Assembly (NCBI RefSeq): GCF_036174265.1
Contig: NZ_CP108055.1
Coordinates: 9,238,001 to 9,302,000, forward strand
Reading direction: 5' to 3'
Source of the DNA: Streptomyces sp. NBC_00285
GTDB lineage: Bacteria > Actinomycetota > Actinomycetes > Streptomycetales > Streptomycetaceae
DNA: 64,000 bases
The translations under genes and the position numbers were made by a program. Of this stretch, positions 26,422 through 34,480 are shown piece by piece. Below the pieces are notes generated by a model. That model was not told the DNA's origin and made no database searches. It worked only from the letters and a program-made list of their open reading frames with translations. How positions within the stretch are numbered: position 1 is the first letter of the stretch; the number at the start of each line of letters is the position of its first letter.

Positions 26422-26775
26422 TCAGGCGGGCTGCCACAGTTCGACGCGGTTGCCCTCGGGGTCGGTGACCCAGCCGAAGCGACCCACGCCCTCCATGTCC
26501 TGGGTCTCCTCGGCCACGTCCGCTCCCTCGGCACGCAGTTGCGCGAGCATCGCGTCAAGGTCGCGGACCCGGAAGTTGAGCATGGTCTGCTGGGCGCGAG
26601 AGCCGAAGTAGTCCGTGTCGGACTCGAACGTCGCGAACACCGTGAGCCCGGTTTCCTGGCGCCACAGACCGTTCTCGTCGGCGTCCAGGCCCAGGCAGTC
26701 GCGGTACCACGCGCTCAGGGCCGCAGGGTCGGCTGCCCGCATGAAGTGTCCGCCGATTCCAAGCACACGTTCCAT
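26422..26775 (-). CDS. VOC superfamily (glyoxalase-like) protein
   Basis: 117 residues from ATG 26773-26775. A single VOC module pair: ERVLGIGGHFMRAADPAALSAWYRDCLGL and then FRVRDLDAMLAQLRAEGADV, TQDMEGVGRFGWVTDPEGNRVELWQP. The last Glu (VELWQP) is the conserved metal ligand and the His of GGHFM is the first. Members act as glyoxalases, fosfomycin-type thiol transferases, dioxygenases or resistance binders. Nothing in the neighbourhood fixes the role. It is convergent with the amidohydrolase and divergent from the GNAT gene. Confidence 0.9.
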   Translation of the reverse strand: MERVLGIGGHFMRAADPAALSAWYRDCLGLDADENGLWRQETGLTVFATFESDTDYFGSRAQQTMLNFRVRDLDAMLAQLRAEGADVAEETQDMEGVGRFGWVTDPEGNRVELWQPA

Positions 26776-26877
26776 GGCGCCATCCTGCCAGGACAGCGCC
26801 TGGCCGGGCGGCCCACACCCTTCACGGGGCCAGGGGAGTCGCGGCGCTGGCCACCCTACGATCGAAGGATGACGATC

Positions 26878-27264
26878 ATGTACGAATGGCGGGGCGACTT
26901 CGAGAGCACGGACGTCAACATCCTCCACGCGGAGGCGTTCGGCCATCCGGTCCTGGACGTCGACTGGCTGACGCGGGTCCGCCGCCACAGTGTCGGCTGG
27001 GTCTGCGCACGGCGCTCCGGCGAGCTGGTCGGCTTCGTCAACGTGGCCTGGGACGGGGGAGTGCACGCCTTCCTGCTCGACACCATGGTCGGCGCCGGTC
27101 TGCGGCATGCGGGGATCGGCGCCGGACTCGTCGCCGAGGCGGCCCGTGGGGCCCGCGCGGAGGGCTGCGCGTGGCTGCACGTCGACTTCGAGGAGGAGCT
27201 GGCGGGCTTCTACTTCGACGCCTGCGGCTTTCGGGCGACGAGCGCGGGACTCATCGCACTCTGA
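26878..27264 (+). CDS. GNAT family N-acetyltransferase
   Basis: 128 residues starting at ATG 26878, chosen because GAAGGA is eight bases before it; an ATG three codons upstream lacks this spacing. The acetyl-CoA-binding loop is GLRHAGIGAGLVAEAARGAR (Q/RxxGxG/A pattern) with the preceding strand LLDTMVG. The C-terminal FYFDACGFRATSAGLIAL is the usual GNAT end. The small size implies a single-substrate acetyltransferase of unknown target. It shares a promoter region of about 100 nt with the divergent VOC gene. Confidence 0.9.
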   Translation: MYEWRGDFESTDVNILHAEAFGHPVLDVDWLTRVRRHSVGWVCARRSGELVGFVNVAWDGGVHAFLLDTMVGAGLRHAGIGAGLVAEAARGARAEGCAWLHVDFEEELAGFYFDACGFRATSAGLIAL

Positions 27265-27294
27265 TCGTGTGCGGACCGGGGCGGCGCCGGTGAC

Positions 27295-27454
27295 TTGTTC
27301 AGGACGGACGCTGAGGCCACCCCGCAGGCGCTGCACGGCACTGCTCGTCGCCGCAAGCCGGATCACGCCCGGTACCTGCGCTACGCGTACTCCCTGGACG
27401 CCCCGCACCTCGAACTCGTGCAGGAGATCCCGGGCACGCCGTGGACGGCGACAC
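27295..27454 (+). pseudogene. Relic of a VOC-family gene
   Basis: Reading frame 27295-27483 contains RYAYSLDAPHLELVQEIPGTPW, a close match in style to the C-terminal half of glyoxalase-like domains (GPPHLELIQxIPGTPW). The beginning and the rest of the family length are missing, and the matching sequence stops at about 27454, exactly where a minus-strand acyl-CoA dehydrogenase fragment ends, indicating a deletion junction. Confidence 0.6.
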
Positions 27455-27562
27455 CGGCGCGCGCACGCCCGCATGCCGTTTGACGTCGGGAGCGTGCTCC
27501 GCGACGAAGGCCCTCACCTTGTGTCGGAACGCGTCGAGCTCCGGACCGGACTCCAGCCGCAT
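27455..27562 (-). pseudogene. N-terminal relic of an acyl-CoA dehydrogenase
   Basis: From an ATG at 27560-27562 with GAGGAG upstream the frame gives MRLESGPELDAFRHKVRAF, then VAEHAPDVKRHAGVRAP, the N-terminal helix pattern of acyl-CoA dehydrogenases. After about 36 residues homology ends at the junction with the VOC relic. About 350 residues (FAD-binding and catalytic regions) are absent. It is divergent from the tandem-domain GntR gene, with a dyad at 27589-27604 between them. Confidence 0.75.
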
Positions 27563-27588
27563 GGCCGTCCGCTCCTCGTCGGCAGAGA

Positions 27589-27604
27589 TCAAAATCGGTT
27601 TTGA
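27589..27604. promoter_or_regulatory. Candidate GntR operator between relic and regulator
   Basis: TCAAAATCGGTTTTGA: 6-bp arms TCAAAA/TTTTGA around a 4-bp centre, 14 of 16 positions symmetric, in an AT-rich pocket upstream of both the truncated acyl-CoA dehydrogenase and, divergently, the GntR gene. Confidence 0.5.
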
Positions 27605-27754
27605 GGTCACTGTAAGGGCGGCGATTCGCTGCCCGGTAAGGTGAGTTGCCGGAAAACATCGCCAATGAGTGCACTGTGAATGCCGAGACCGGCGGCTTCG
27701 GCGACAACTAGACTGACCTCCCGCTGTCCCGTCTTCGCCCGAGGAGCCCCGCCC

Positions 27755-29221
27755 ATGGCGACCGCCGCCGACCTGGAGCCCGCCGACGAACGGGTCGGCA
27801 CCCTGGGCGCGCAGATCGCCCAGCGCATCGAGGCGGACGTGATCCGCCGTGGCTGGCCGGTCGGCGAGTCGCTCGGCTCCGAGGTCGACCTGCGCGAACG
27901 CTACGGGGTGAGCCGCGCGGTGCTGCGCGAGGCGGTCCGGCTCGTCGAGCACCACCGGGTCGCCACGATGCGGCGCGGCCCGGGCGGCGGTCTGTTCGTG
28001 ACCGCGCCCGACGCGGGCCCCGCGACCCGGGCCATGGTGATCTACCTGGAGTACGTCGGCACCAGCGTCACCGACCTGCTGCACGCCCGCCTCCTGCTGG
28101 AGCCGATCGCCGCGGGACTCGCCGCGGACCGCGTCACCGAGGACGGCATCGGCGCCCTGCGCGCCACGCTCGTCGAGGAGCGCGCCCACCGGGACGAGCC
28201 CGGCGTCCACTCCCAGGATCCGCTGCACCCCGTGCTCGGGCAGTTGTCGGGCAACCCGGTCCTGCACCTCTTCATCGATGTGCTCACCCGTCTCACCGCG
28301 CGCTACGCGCACACCTCGCGCCGGATCTCCAAGGCCGAGACGTACACGGCGAAGGAGACGTCCCACCAGGCCCATTGCGCCGTCGTGGACGCCGTGACCG
28401 CCGGGGACGGCGCCCGCGCGCAGACCGAACTGGCCTTGCACCTGGAGTCGGTGGCCGCCTGGATCGAGAAGCACCGGGTGCGGCGCGGCCGGCGGATCTC
28501 GGGGAACGTGATCGAGCCCGAACCGGCCGAGGGGCCGCGGGCCAAGCTCGCCGAGGTGGTCGCCGCGCGCATTCACGAGGACATCGCCGCACGTGGCCGG
28601 CAGGTCGGCCAGGTGCTCGGCTCGGAGGGCGATCTGCTCGCCCGCTACGGCATCAGCCGCGCGGTCCTGCGGGAGGCGGTGCGGCTCCTGGAGTACCACT
28701 CGGTGGCCCGGATGCGCCGCGGCCCAGGCGGCGGCCTGATCGTCGCCGCCCCCGAAGCGCAGGCCAGCGTCGACACCATGGCGCTCTTCCTGGAGTACCA
28801 GGGCGTCACCGCCGACGACCTCAGGATCGTCCGCAACGCCATCGAACTCGGCGTCGTCGCCCGGGTCACCGCCCGGCAGGCGGAGGACGGCGTGCGCGAC
28901 GAGGTCGCCGAGCGGCTCGCGCGGGCGGTGCGCCGGCCCACGGAGGGGCCGGCCGAAGACCGGCGCAAGGCCGACCTGTTCCACACGGAACTGGCCGAAC
29001 TGGCCCACAATCCCGTGCTGTCGCTGTTCCTCGCGATCATCACCGAGCTGTTCCGCAAGCACGCCGCAGGTCACGACCAGCCCCTGCCCGGCGACACGGC
29101 CGCGGACGATGTCCAGCACATCCACCAGCGCATCCTCGACGCGATCCTGGACGGCGACGCCGGGCTCGCCAAACACCGGATGCGACGCCATTTGGATGCA
29201 CTCATTCCCTGGTGGCATTGA
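27755..29221 (+). CDS. Tandem-domain FadR-type GntR regulator (two wHTH-FCD units in one chain)
   Basis: 488 residues from ATG 27755 with GAGGAG upstream. Two consecutive FadR-like modules: the first winged helix GSEVDLRERYGVSRAVLREA with RRGPGGGLFVTAPD, and the second GSEGDLLARYGISRAVLREA with RRGPGGGLIVAAPE, each followed by a ligand-binding FCD domain (His/Asp-containing helices). The near identity of the DNA-binding helices shows an internal gene duplication. One polypeptide would supply both half-site readers, resembling an obligate single-chain dimer. Flanked by two collapsed acyl-CoA dehydrogenases and dyads at 27589 and 29254, its presumed targets. Confidence 0.93.
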   Translation: MATAADLEPADERVGTLGAQIAQRIEADVIRRGWPVGESLGSEVDLRERYGVSRAVLREAVRLVEHHRVATMRRGPGGGLFVTAPDAGPATRAMVIYLEYVGTSVTDLLHARLLLEPIAAGLAADRVTEDGIGALRATLVEERAHRDEPGVHSQDPLHPVLGQLSGNPVLHLFIDVLTRLTARYAHTSRRISKAETYTAKETSHQAHCAVVDAVTAGDGARAQTELALHLESVAAWIEKHRVRRGRRISGNVIEPEPAEGPRAKLAEVVAARIHEDIAARGRQVGQVLGSEGDLLARYGISRAVLREAVRLLEYHSVARMRRGPGGGLIVAAPEAQASVDTMALFLEYQGVTADDLRIVRNAIELGVVARVTARQAEDGVRDEVAERLARAVRRPTEGPAEDRRKADLFHTELAELAHNPVLSLFLAIITELFRKHAAGHDQPLPGDTAADDVQHIHQRILDAILDGDAGLAKHRMRRHLDALIPWWH

Positions 29222-29253
29222 TCATCTGGCGGCGCCGATGGCTTGGATAGTTA

Positions 29254-29269
29254 ATTGCGTATACTCAAT
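29254..29269. promoter_or_regulatory. GntR-type operator ATTG-c-GTATAC-t-CAAT
   Basis: Sixteen bases with 14 symmetric positions centred on GTATAC. This closely resembles known GntR/FCD operators of the ATTGTATACAAT class. It lies 24 nt before the start of an acyl-CoA dehydrogenase relic and just after the GntR gene. Confidence 0.65.
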
Positions 29270-29292
29270 CGGGTCGAATTGAAGGAGATCCG

Positions 29293-29411
29293 ATGCGCCG
29301 GACCCTGTTCGAAGAGACCCACGAGGACTTCCGTCACCTGGTGCACGACTCCTCGAATCCCCGATCGCCCGCCTCTGCGGCGGCACCAGCGAGGTCATGA
29401 AGAGGAGTGTT
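29293..29411 (+). pseudogene. Acyl-CoA dehydrogenase relic with internal deletion and frameshift
   Basis: An ideal ribosome site (GAAGGAG) precedes ATG 29293. The first 19 residues (MRRTLFEETHEDFRHLVHD) are a typical acyl-CoA dehydrogenase N-terminus. From about 29364, in a different frame, IARLCGGTSEVMKRSV reproduces the C-terminal (R)IYGGTxEIMK helix. About 340 residues in between are missing. Promoter, operator and ribosome site survive although the coding body is gone. It would have been the first gene ahead of the SDR at 29413. Confidence 0.85.
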
Positions 29412-29412
29412 C

Positions 29413-30180
29413 ATGCACATCGACGGTTCCTCGGCGCTGGTCACCGGCGGCGCCTCCGGGCTCGGCCTGGCCACCGCCCGCCGGATCATCGGCCGCGGCG
29501 GCCGCGTCGTCATCGCGGACATCTCCGAGGAGCAGGGCGGCAAGGCCGTCGCCGACCTCGGTGAGGCCGCCCGGTTCGTCCGCGCCGACGTCACCGACGA
29601 GACCGCGGTCGGTCAAGCCCTCGACGCGGCACAGGAGTTGGGCACCCTGCGGGCGGTCGTGCACTGCGCGGGCCGCGGCGGCGACCACACGCGGATCATC
29701 GACCGTGACCGCAACCCCGGTGAACTCGCCACGTTCGCCGAGGTCGTACGCGTCAACCTCCTCGGCACCTACAACGTGCTGCGCCTGGCCGCCGCCCGCC
29801 TCGCCGGCAACGAGATCGTCGACGGCGACCGGGGAGCGATGGTCCTCACCGCCTCGGTGGCAGCCTTCGACGGCCAGATCGGCCAGACCTCCTACACCGC
29901 CTCCAAGGCCGGCGTGCACGGCATGACCCTCGTCGCCGCCCGTGACCTCGCCGGCTGGAACATCCGGGTGAACACCATCGCCCCCGGCATCATGGACACC
30001 CCGATGCTCGGCCGCCTCCGCGAGGACATCCGCGAGGGCCTCGCCGCGTCCGTGCCTCACCCCAAACGCCTCGGCGACCCCGACGACTTCGCCCGCCTGG
30101 CCGTGGAGATGCTGGAGAATCCGTACCTCAACGGTCAGACCGTCCGGCTCGACGGCGCCCTCCGTATGGCCCCGCGATGA
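29413..30180 (+). CDS. SDR-family 3-hydroxyacyl-CoA dehydrogenase-like oxidoreductase
   Basis: 255 residues; ATG 29413 has GAGGAG at proper spacing, whereas the in-frame GTG at 29407 lies within that site. ALVTGGASGLGLATAR is the NAD(P)-binding TGxxxGxG loop, IADISEEQGG follows the second strand with an acid that favours NAD, SVAAFDGQIGQTSYTASKAG contains the Ser, Tyr and Lys of the active site. The overall pattern is that of type-II 3-hydroxyacyl-CoA dehydrogenase. Its stop overlaps the ATG of the next relic (ATGA). It is the only intact enzyme of this former acyl-CoA operon. Confidence 0.9.
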   Translation: MHIDGSSALVTGGASGLGLATARRIIGRGGRVVIADISEEQGGKAVADLGEAARFVRADVTDETAVGQALDAAQELGTLRAVVHCAGRGGDHTRIIDRDRNPGELATFAEVVRVNLLGTYNVLRLAAARLAGNEIVDGDRGAMVLTASVAAFDGQIGQTSYTASKAGVHGMTLVAARDLAGWNIRVNTIAPGIMDTPMLGRLREDIREGLAASVPHPKRLGDPDDFARLAVEMLENPYLNGQTVRLDGALRMAPR

Positions 30181-30453
30181 CCGACGACGGCTTCCGCGCC
30201 GACCTGCGGGCCTTCTTGGCGGACCAGCATCCCGGCCGCCGCCCCAAGGGCCCCGCAAGCACGGAGGCCGCGGGCCAAGCCGTAGGCCTCCGAGGTCGCC
30301 AACCGCGCCGCCTCCGAGCGGTGCAGATCCACGGCGGCTACGGCTATGTGCGCGAGTCGGAGATCTCCCGGTTCCACGCCGACGCCAAGATCCTGGAGAT
30401 CGGCGAGGGCACCAACGAGATCCAGCGCAACATCATCGCGCGGGCCCGCCTCA
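30177..30453 (+). pseudogene. Acyl-CoA dehydrogenase relic: both ends kept, middle lost, frameshifted
   Basis: Starting at an ATG overlapping the SDR stop, MTDDGFRADLRAFLADQHPG matches a dehydrogenase N-terminus. From ~30285 the last ~55 residues reappear: EVANRAASE in one frame, then after a 1-base shift near 30316, AVQIHGGYGYVRESEISRFH and LEIGEGTNEIQRNIIARAR. About 300 residues including the flavin contacts and catalytic Glu are missing. It ends against the convergent TetR gene. Confidence 0.85.
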
Positions 30454-31158
30454 GCGGCCGGCCGTGGCCGGCTCCCAGACCGCCTCGGGGTCGAGCGGGA
30501 GTTCCGGCCGGTCGCGTGTGAACGCCGCGGCCCGCTCCTCGGTGTCCTTGAGGGAGTCGTCGCTCGCGCCGAACCCGCGGAACAGGGTCACGCAGTACTC
30601 ACGGGACAGAAATGCCGGATCCCAGCGGCCGCCCGGCTTCACCCACTGGTAGGTGTGGTTGTGCAGGTTGAGGAACTGCAGGGTCGCCAGGCGCGGTTCC
30701 GCCACGCGGAAGCTGCCCCGCTCGGCGGCGTCCGTCAGCAGCCCGGTGATCAGGCGCTCGAACTCCGAGCGCTGGTCCAGCAGGGTCTGCAGCTCCGGGC
30801 CGGTGAGGCTGCGGTAGTCGTGCTCGTAGACCCAGATGTGGTCGAGCCGGTGGAAGATGATCGTCAGCAGCGACTCGGACAGCAGTCGCAGCCTGACCAG
30901 CGGATCCACGTCGAGCTCGGCGATCTGGCGGGCACGGGACAGCAGCGGGCTCATCACCCGCCCCTGGATCTCGATCAGCAGGTTCTCCTTGGAGCCGATG
31001 TAGTAGTACAGCGCTCCTTTGGCGAGTCCCACCGCACGGCCCAGGTCGTTGACGGAGGTCGCCGCGTAGCCCTGGCGGGCGAACAGTTCGGCGGCCGTGT
31101 CGATGATCTTCTGGCGGCGGACCTCGAAGTCCGGTCCATGACCAGGCGGTCGTGGCAT
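30451..31158 (-). CDS. TetR family regulator of the former acyl-CoA cluster
   Basis: 235 residues; ATG 31156-31158 has AGGGGAG seven bases upstream, preferred over an upstream frame extension of Pro/Arg-rich sequence. HTH: QKIIDTAAELFARQGYAATS, VNDLGRAVGLAKGALYYYIGSKENLL. The C-terminal domain (HIWVYEHDYRSLTGPEL) resembles TetR regulators of fatty acid or aromatic acyl-CoA degradation. Divergent from the truncated E1-alpha gene with a dyad at 31267-31280 in the gap. Confidence 0.9.
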   Translation of the reverse strand: MPRPPGHGPDFEVRRQKIIDTAAELFARQGYAATSVNDLGRAVGLAKGALYYYIGSKENLLIEIQGRVMSPLLSRARQIAELDVDPLVRLRLLSESLLTIIFHRLDHIWVYEHDYRSLTGPELQTLLDQRSEFERLITGLLTDAAERGSFRVAEPRLATLQFLNLHNHTYQWVKPGGRWDPAFLSREYCVTLFRGFGASDDSLKDTEERAAAFTRDRPELPLDPEAVWEPATAGR

Positions 31159-31266
31159 CGCAACTCTCCCCTGACGGGACGACGGGTCGAACCGACCGCA
31201 TCCCGGGCCCGAAACGGGCGCCGCGGGGGCGGTTCGGGGGGACCGCGGGTCCCGGGACGTCGTCAC

Positions 31267-31280
31267 TCTAGTTTGCTAGA
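31267..31280. promoter_or_regulatory. TetR operator candidate TCTAG-N4-CTAGA
   Basis: Perfect 5-bp arms TCTAG and CTAGA around TTTG, in the AT-rich divergent region between the TetR gene and the truncated E1-alpha gene. Confidence 0.5.
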
Positions 31281-31358
31281 CCAGACGGTACATTAATAGA
31301 CGGACGCCGGCGGCGCGGGGCGTGCCGTCTGCGCGAGCATTGCGATGACGTGACGCGC

Positions 31359-31815
31359 ATGACCCAGGCACCGCAGTTCACTGCCGCCAGCATCGGAACC
31401 CGATCCGCCCACGCGGACCAACTCCTCGAAATGTACCGGCGGATGAGGCGCATCCGCCGCTTCGAGGAGCGGGCGTCCGAGCTGTACAAGGCGACGGAGA
31501 TCCCGGGCTTCCTGCATCTGTCGATCGGCCAGGAGGCCACCGCCGTCGGCGCCTGCCGGCCCCTCGGTGAACGCGACGGCATCACCTCCACCCACCGCGG
31601 TCACGGCCATGTCCTCGCCAAGGGCCTGGACTCCGCGTCGATGATGGCCGAGCTGATGGGCAAGGAGGCGGGCACCAACCACGGCCGCGGCGGCTCCATG
31701 CACATCGCCGACCCCCGTCTGGGCATCTACGGCGCCAACGGCAGCGTCGGCGCCGGTCTGCCCATCGCCACCGGAGTCGCCACCGCCGCCAAGCTGCGTG
31801 CGGCGGGAGACGCCG
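31359..31815 (+). pseudogene. Truncated E1-alpha subunit of a 2-oxoacid/acetoin dehydrogenase
   Basis: The first ~150 residues are well preserved: LLEMYRRMRRIRRFEERASE, GFLHLSIGQEATAVGA, STHRGHGHVLAKG, NHGRGGSMHIADP, GANGSVGAGLPIATG. The family then continues with the thiamine-diphosphate GDG...N motif, but here homology ends after KLRAAGDA, about 170 residues short. The frame runs on to 31955 through repetitive GC-rich sequence. Without the diphosphate site it cannot work. The E1-beta and E2 genes are absent. Confidence 0.85.
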
Positions 31816-31902
31816 CCGGGCAGACGGGACTTTCGAAACACGCCCTGGGGCGAGCCCGACAGCACGTCGGCGTCGCCGGGCAGGCCGGACCTTCGAGACA
31901 CG
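31815..31902. repeat. Pair of imperfect 28-bp direct repeats after the E1-alpha break
   Basis: 31815-31842 and 31875-31902 share the pattern gccgggcag..gga..ttcga.acacg with four differences, 60 bp apart. They start right at the point where E1-alpha homology is lost, so they may mark the deletion scar. Confidence 0.55.
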
Positions 31903-31927
31903 TCCCGGGCCCGGCGCTCGAGAGTGT

Positions 31928-31970
31928 GCCCGTGCCGGAGCCGTCCTGCCCGTGATGCTCCGGCACGGGC
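31928..31970. terminator. 14-bp hairpin between the E1-alpha relic and the histidine kinase gene
   Basis: GCCCGTGCCGGAGC at 31928-31941 and its exact complement at 31957-31970, 15-nt loop. It lies after the stop of the minus-strand kinase gene and spans the stop of the plus-strand relic, suiting a bidirectional terminator. Confidence 0.75.
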
Positions 31971-31992
31971 GCTGTTGCGCAGAGCCCTGCCG

Positions 31993-34098
31993 CTACTCCC
32001 ACGCCTCGTACGCGCGGTTGGGGCCGTCAGGGAAGCCGGCCTCCGCGAAGGCGGCCAGCGCCAGGGTGTCGGCGTCGGATTCCGCCGCCCCCGGCGACCG
32101 GTAGGTGATCGTGTCCGGCAGCATGGCCAGAGCGGTGATGCCCTGCCCGCCGTCGGACGGGCGCAGCTGGACGCGGATGCCGTGCCGGTCCGCCAGCCGT
32201 CCGACCACGTACAGACCCATGCGCTGGGAGATCGCGACGTCCACGGTGGGCGGGTCCGCCAGGTGGTGGTTGATGTCGGCCATCTCCTCGGGAGGCAGCC
32301 CGATGCCGCTGTCGTGCATCTCGATCATGATCCGGCCGTCAGGCAGCCGCGCCGCGGTGACCCGGACCATGGAGTGCGGCGACGAGAACGTCGTCGCGTT
32401 CTCCAGGAGTTCGGCGAGCAGGTGCACCAGGTCGGTCACGGCACGGCCGTGGATCTCGGCCTCCGGAACCCCGGACAGCTCGACGCGCTCGTACTGCTCG
32501 ACCTCCGAGGCCGCGGCCCGGATCACGTCGACCAGGGGCAGCGGCTGGTCCCACTGCTGGGCGGGGGTCTCGCCGCCGAGCACGAGAAGGTTCTCGCCGT
32601 TGCGGCGCACACGGGTGGCGAGGTGGTCCAGCCTGAACAGGTTGGACAGCTGGTCGGGGTCGGCCTCCTTGCCCTCCAGGCTGGTGATCAGGGCGAGTTG
32701 CCGCTCGATCAGGGACTGGTTGCGGCGGGCCAGGTTGCTGAAGATCGTGTTGATGTTGGCGCGCAGCAGGGCCTGTTCGGCGGCCAGCCGGACGGCCTCG
32801 CGGTGGACGTGGTCGAAGGCACGGGCGACCTCGCCGATCTCGTCCGTGGTGGTGATCGGGATGGGTTCCACCTGGGCCTCGACCCGGCCGGGGATGGCCC
32901 GGGTGAGCTGGGTGAGCAGCGCGGGCAGCCGCTGCTCGGCGATCTCGTGGGCGGAGGTGCTGAGCCTGTGCATGCTGGTGCTCATCGTCCGGGCCACCCA
33001 GGCGGCGAGCAGGAAGGCGGCGAGGACCGCGGCGAGCACGAGGACGGCGTTGATGATCGCGTCGTTGCGGGCGTCGTCGGCGATCGTCTGTGCCTGCGCC
33101 AGCGCGGTGTCGGTGAGGTAGACCTCGACGCCGCGGTACGCGTCGAAGCTGAGGGTGGAGGCGGCGAAGAAGGTGTCGGACGTGATGCCCTGCGCGGCGA
33201 GCTGCGTGGGCGACTTGCCCGAGGCGATCGCGCTGGTCATCTTCGCAAGGCTCGGCGGGGCCACGAAGGTCTTCCCGGCGGCCTCGGCCTGTGTCTGGGC
33301 CTCGGTGGTCTGTTTCACGCCGAGCTTCTGCGCGTCGGAGAGCGCCTTGCGCAGCCGGGCCATGTCCCCGTCGGTGCCGGCACCGGCGTACTCCTGGAGC
33401 CCGACCTGTTCGAGGTAGACGTAGGAACTGAACGAACCGAGCTGGGCCTGGAGTTCGCCCTCGGTGACCTTGCCGCGGTCCTCGACCAGGAGGTGGGTGC
33501 CGATGGCCCGGATCAGGGACTCGGCGGCCTGGGTGAGGGAGACGGCGTACAGGGTGCGGCCGAAGCTCGCCCCGTTGCTGCTGCCGTAGCCGAGCTCGTT
33601 GGAGATTTCCATCAGCGGGTGCTGGACGGCGTGGTAGCTCTCCTCGGTCTGCACACCGGTCAGCCGGGAGGTGAAGGCGTTCGCGCGTACGGAGGCGAGC
33701 TGCTTCTCGCCGGCGCGGACGAGCTCGACGCGGCGCAGCAGGCCGGGGGTCTGCGGCATCCGGTCCACCGCCTCGTCGAACGCCTTCGCGTCCGCGTCGG
33801 TGATCGCCCGCGCCGTGGTGACCACGCTCGACGTCCGGTCGCCCTTGACCAGCGGGGTGACCGACACGTCGCGCTCGTTGATGGCGTCGCTCGCGTACTT
33901 GTTGGCGGCCTGGACCAGTTCGGCCACCCGGACCGCGTCGTCGGCGTCCTGCCAGGTGTCCACGGAACGTTTGACACGGAAGCCGCCGAGGACGAGGGCC
34001 ACGATCACCGGTATGAGGAGGATGGCTTGGAGCTTTCTGGCCACGCGCCAGTTGCGGGTCCATAGCCCTCTGTGGGCGGTGGATGAGGTGTTCGACAA
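31993..34098 (-). CDS. Nitrate/nitrite-sensing-type histidine kinase (conservon-like), orphan
   Basis: 701 residues from a TTG at 34096-34098. TM1 is AILLIPVIVALVLGGF; the extracellular NIT domain spans about 50-320; TM2 is NAVLVLAAVLAAFLLAAWVA; a HAMP linker follows; then NQSLIERQLALITSLE, the phospho-acceptor-like segment; and the ATPase domain with LLAELLENATTFS (N box), MHDSGIGLPPEEM and MGLYVVGRLADRHGI. This is the sensor of Streptomyces conservons (cvn), but the usual roadblock, DUF742 and small GTPase genes are absent. The C-terminus after the ATPase domain is short. Confidence 0.88.
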   Translation of the reverse strand: MSNTSSTAHRGLWTRNWRVARKLQAILLIPVIVALVLGGFRVKRSVDTWQDADDAVRVAELVQAANKYASDAINERDVSVTPLVKGDRTSSVVTTARAITDADAKAFDEAVDRMPQTPGLLRRVELVRAGEKQLASVRANAFTSRLTGVQTEESYHAVQHPLMEISNELGYGSSNGASFGRTLYAVSLTQAAESLIRAIGTHLLVEDRGKVTEGELQAQLGSFSSYVYLEQVGLQEYAGAGTDGDMARLRKALSDAQKLGVKQTTEAQTQAEAAGKTFVAPPSLAKMTSAIASGKSPTQLAAQGITSDTFFAASTLSFDAYRGVEVYLTDTALAQAQTIADDARNDAIINAVLVLAAVLAAFLLAAWVARTMSTSMHRLSTSAHEIAEQRLPALLTQLTRAIPGRVEAQVEPIPITTTDEIGEVARAFDHVHREAVRLAAEQALLRANINTIFSNLARRNQSLIERQLALITSLEGKEADPDQLSNLFRLDHLATRVRRNGENLLVLGGETPAQQWDQPLPLVDVIRAAASEVEQYERVELSGVPEAEIHGRAVTDLVHLLAELLENATTFSSPHSMVRVTAARLPDGRIMIEMHDSGIGLPPEEMADINHHLADPPTVDVAISQRMGLYVVGRLADRHGIRVQLRPSDGGQGITALAMLPDTITYRSPGAAESDADTLALAAFAEAGFPDGPNRAYEAWE

Positions 34099-34480
34099 GA
34101 TGGCCTCACGGTTCTGGGTCGCCTCGTGTCCTGCACACTCAAGAACGTGGGGCGCATGGGGATTTGTTCAGACCGGTTCGCTGCGGAATCCGCGCGAACG
34201 TGCGCAACAGGAGTAGCTTCGGCCAATTCTTAGCATCTTGCGTTCACCGTAGGCCCAGGTTATGTAGAAGTTGCAATCACTTGCAGCGCGCCGCTGTCAC
34301 GGAGTCCGCCCTGTCCTGCCCTGCTGCAAGAAGCGGTCCTTCGAGTTCAGCGCGCCGGTGAGGGACCTGACCGCCCAGGCCAGGAAACGCACACCGGCCC
34401 GAACAGCCGTGGCCGAAGTCACTGGAACGCGTCCGCCTCCCCGTCGAGTGAACCGTCGGTCAGCGGCGGAGGCGCGTGTC
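34099..34480. other. 382-nt intergenic region, no gene seen
   Basis: Between the kinase start and the phosphatase stop. It is more AT-rich around 34215-34285 (agcatcttgcgttcac, tatgtagaagttgcaatcac), as expected for a promoter of the kinase gene, but no consensus element or ORF is convincing. Confidence 0.4.

Noticed and set aside
29243..29265. TTGGAT and TATACT as a promoter for the dehydrogenase relic
   Set aside because: Spacing is only 11 bp. TATACT is better explained as part of the GTATAC-centred operator.
31815..31902. Direct repeats as an attachment site or IS footprint
   Set aside because: Only two imperfect copies, no transposase, integrase or tRNA nearby; more likely local duplication at a deletion scar.
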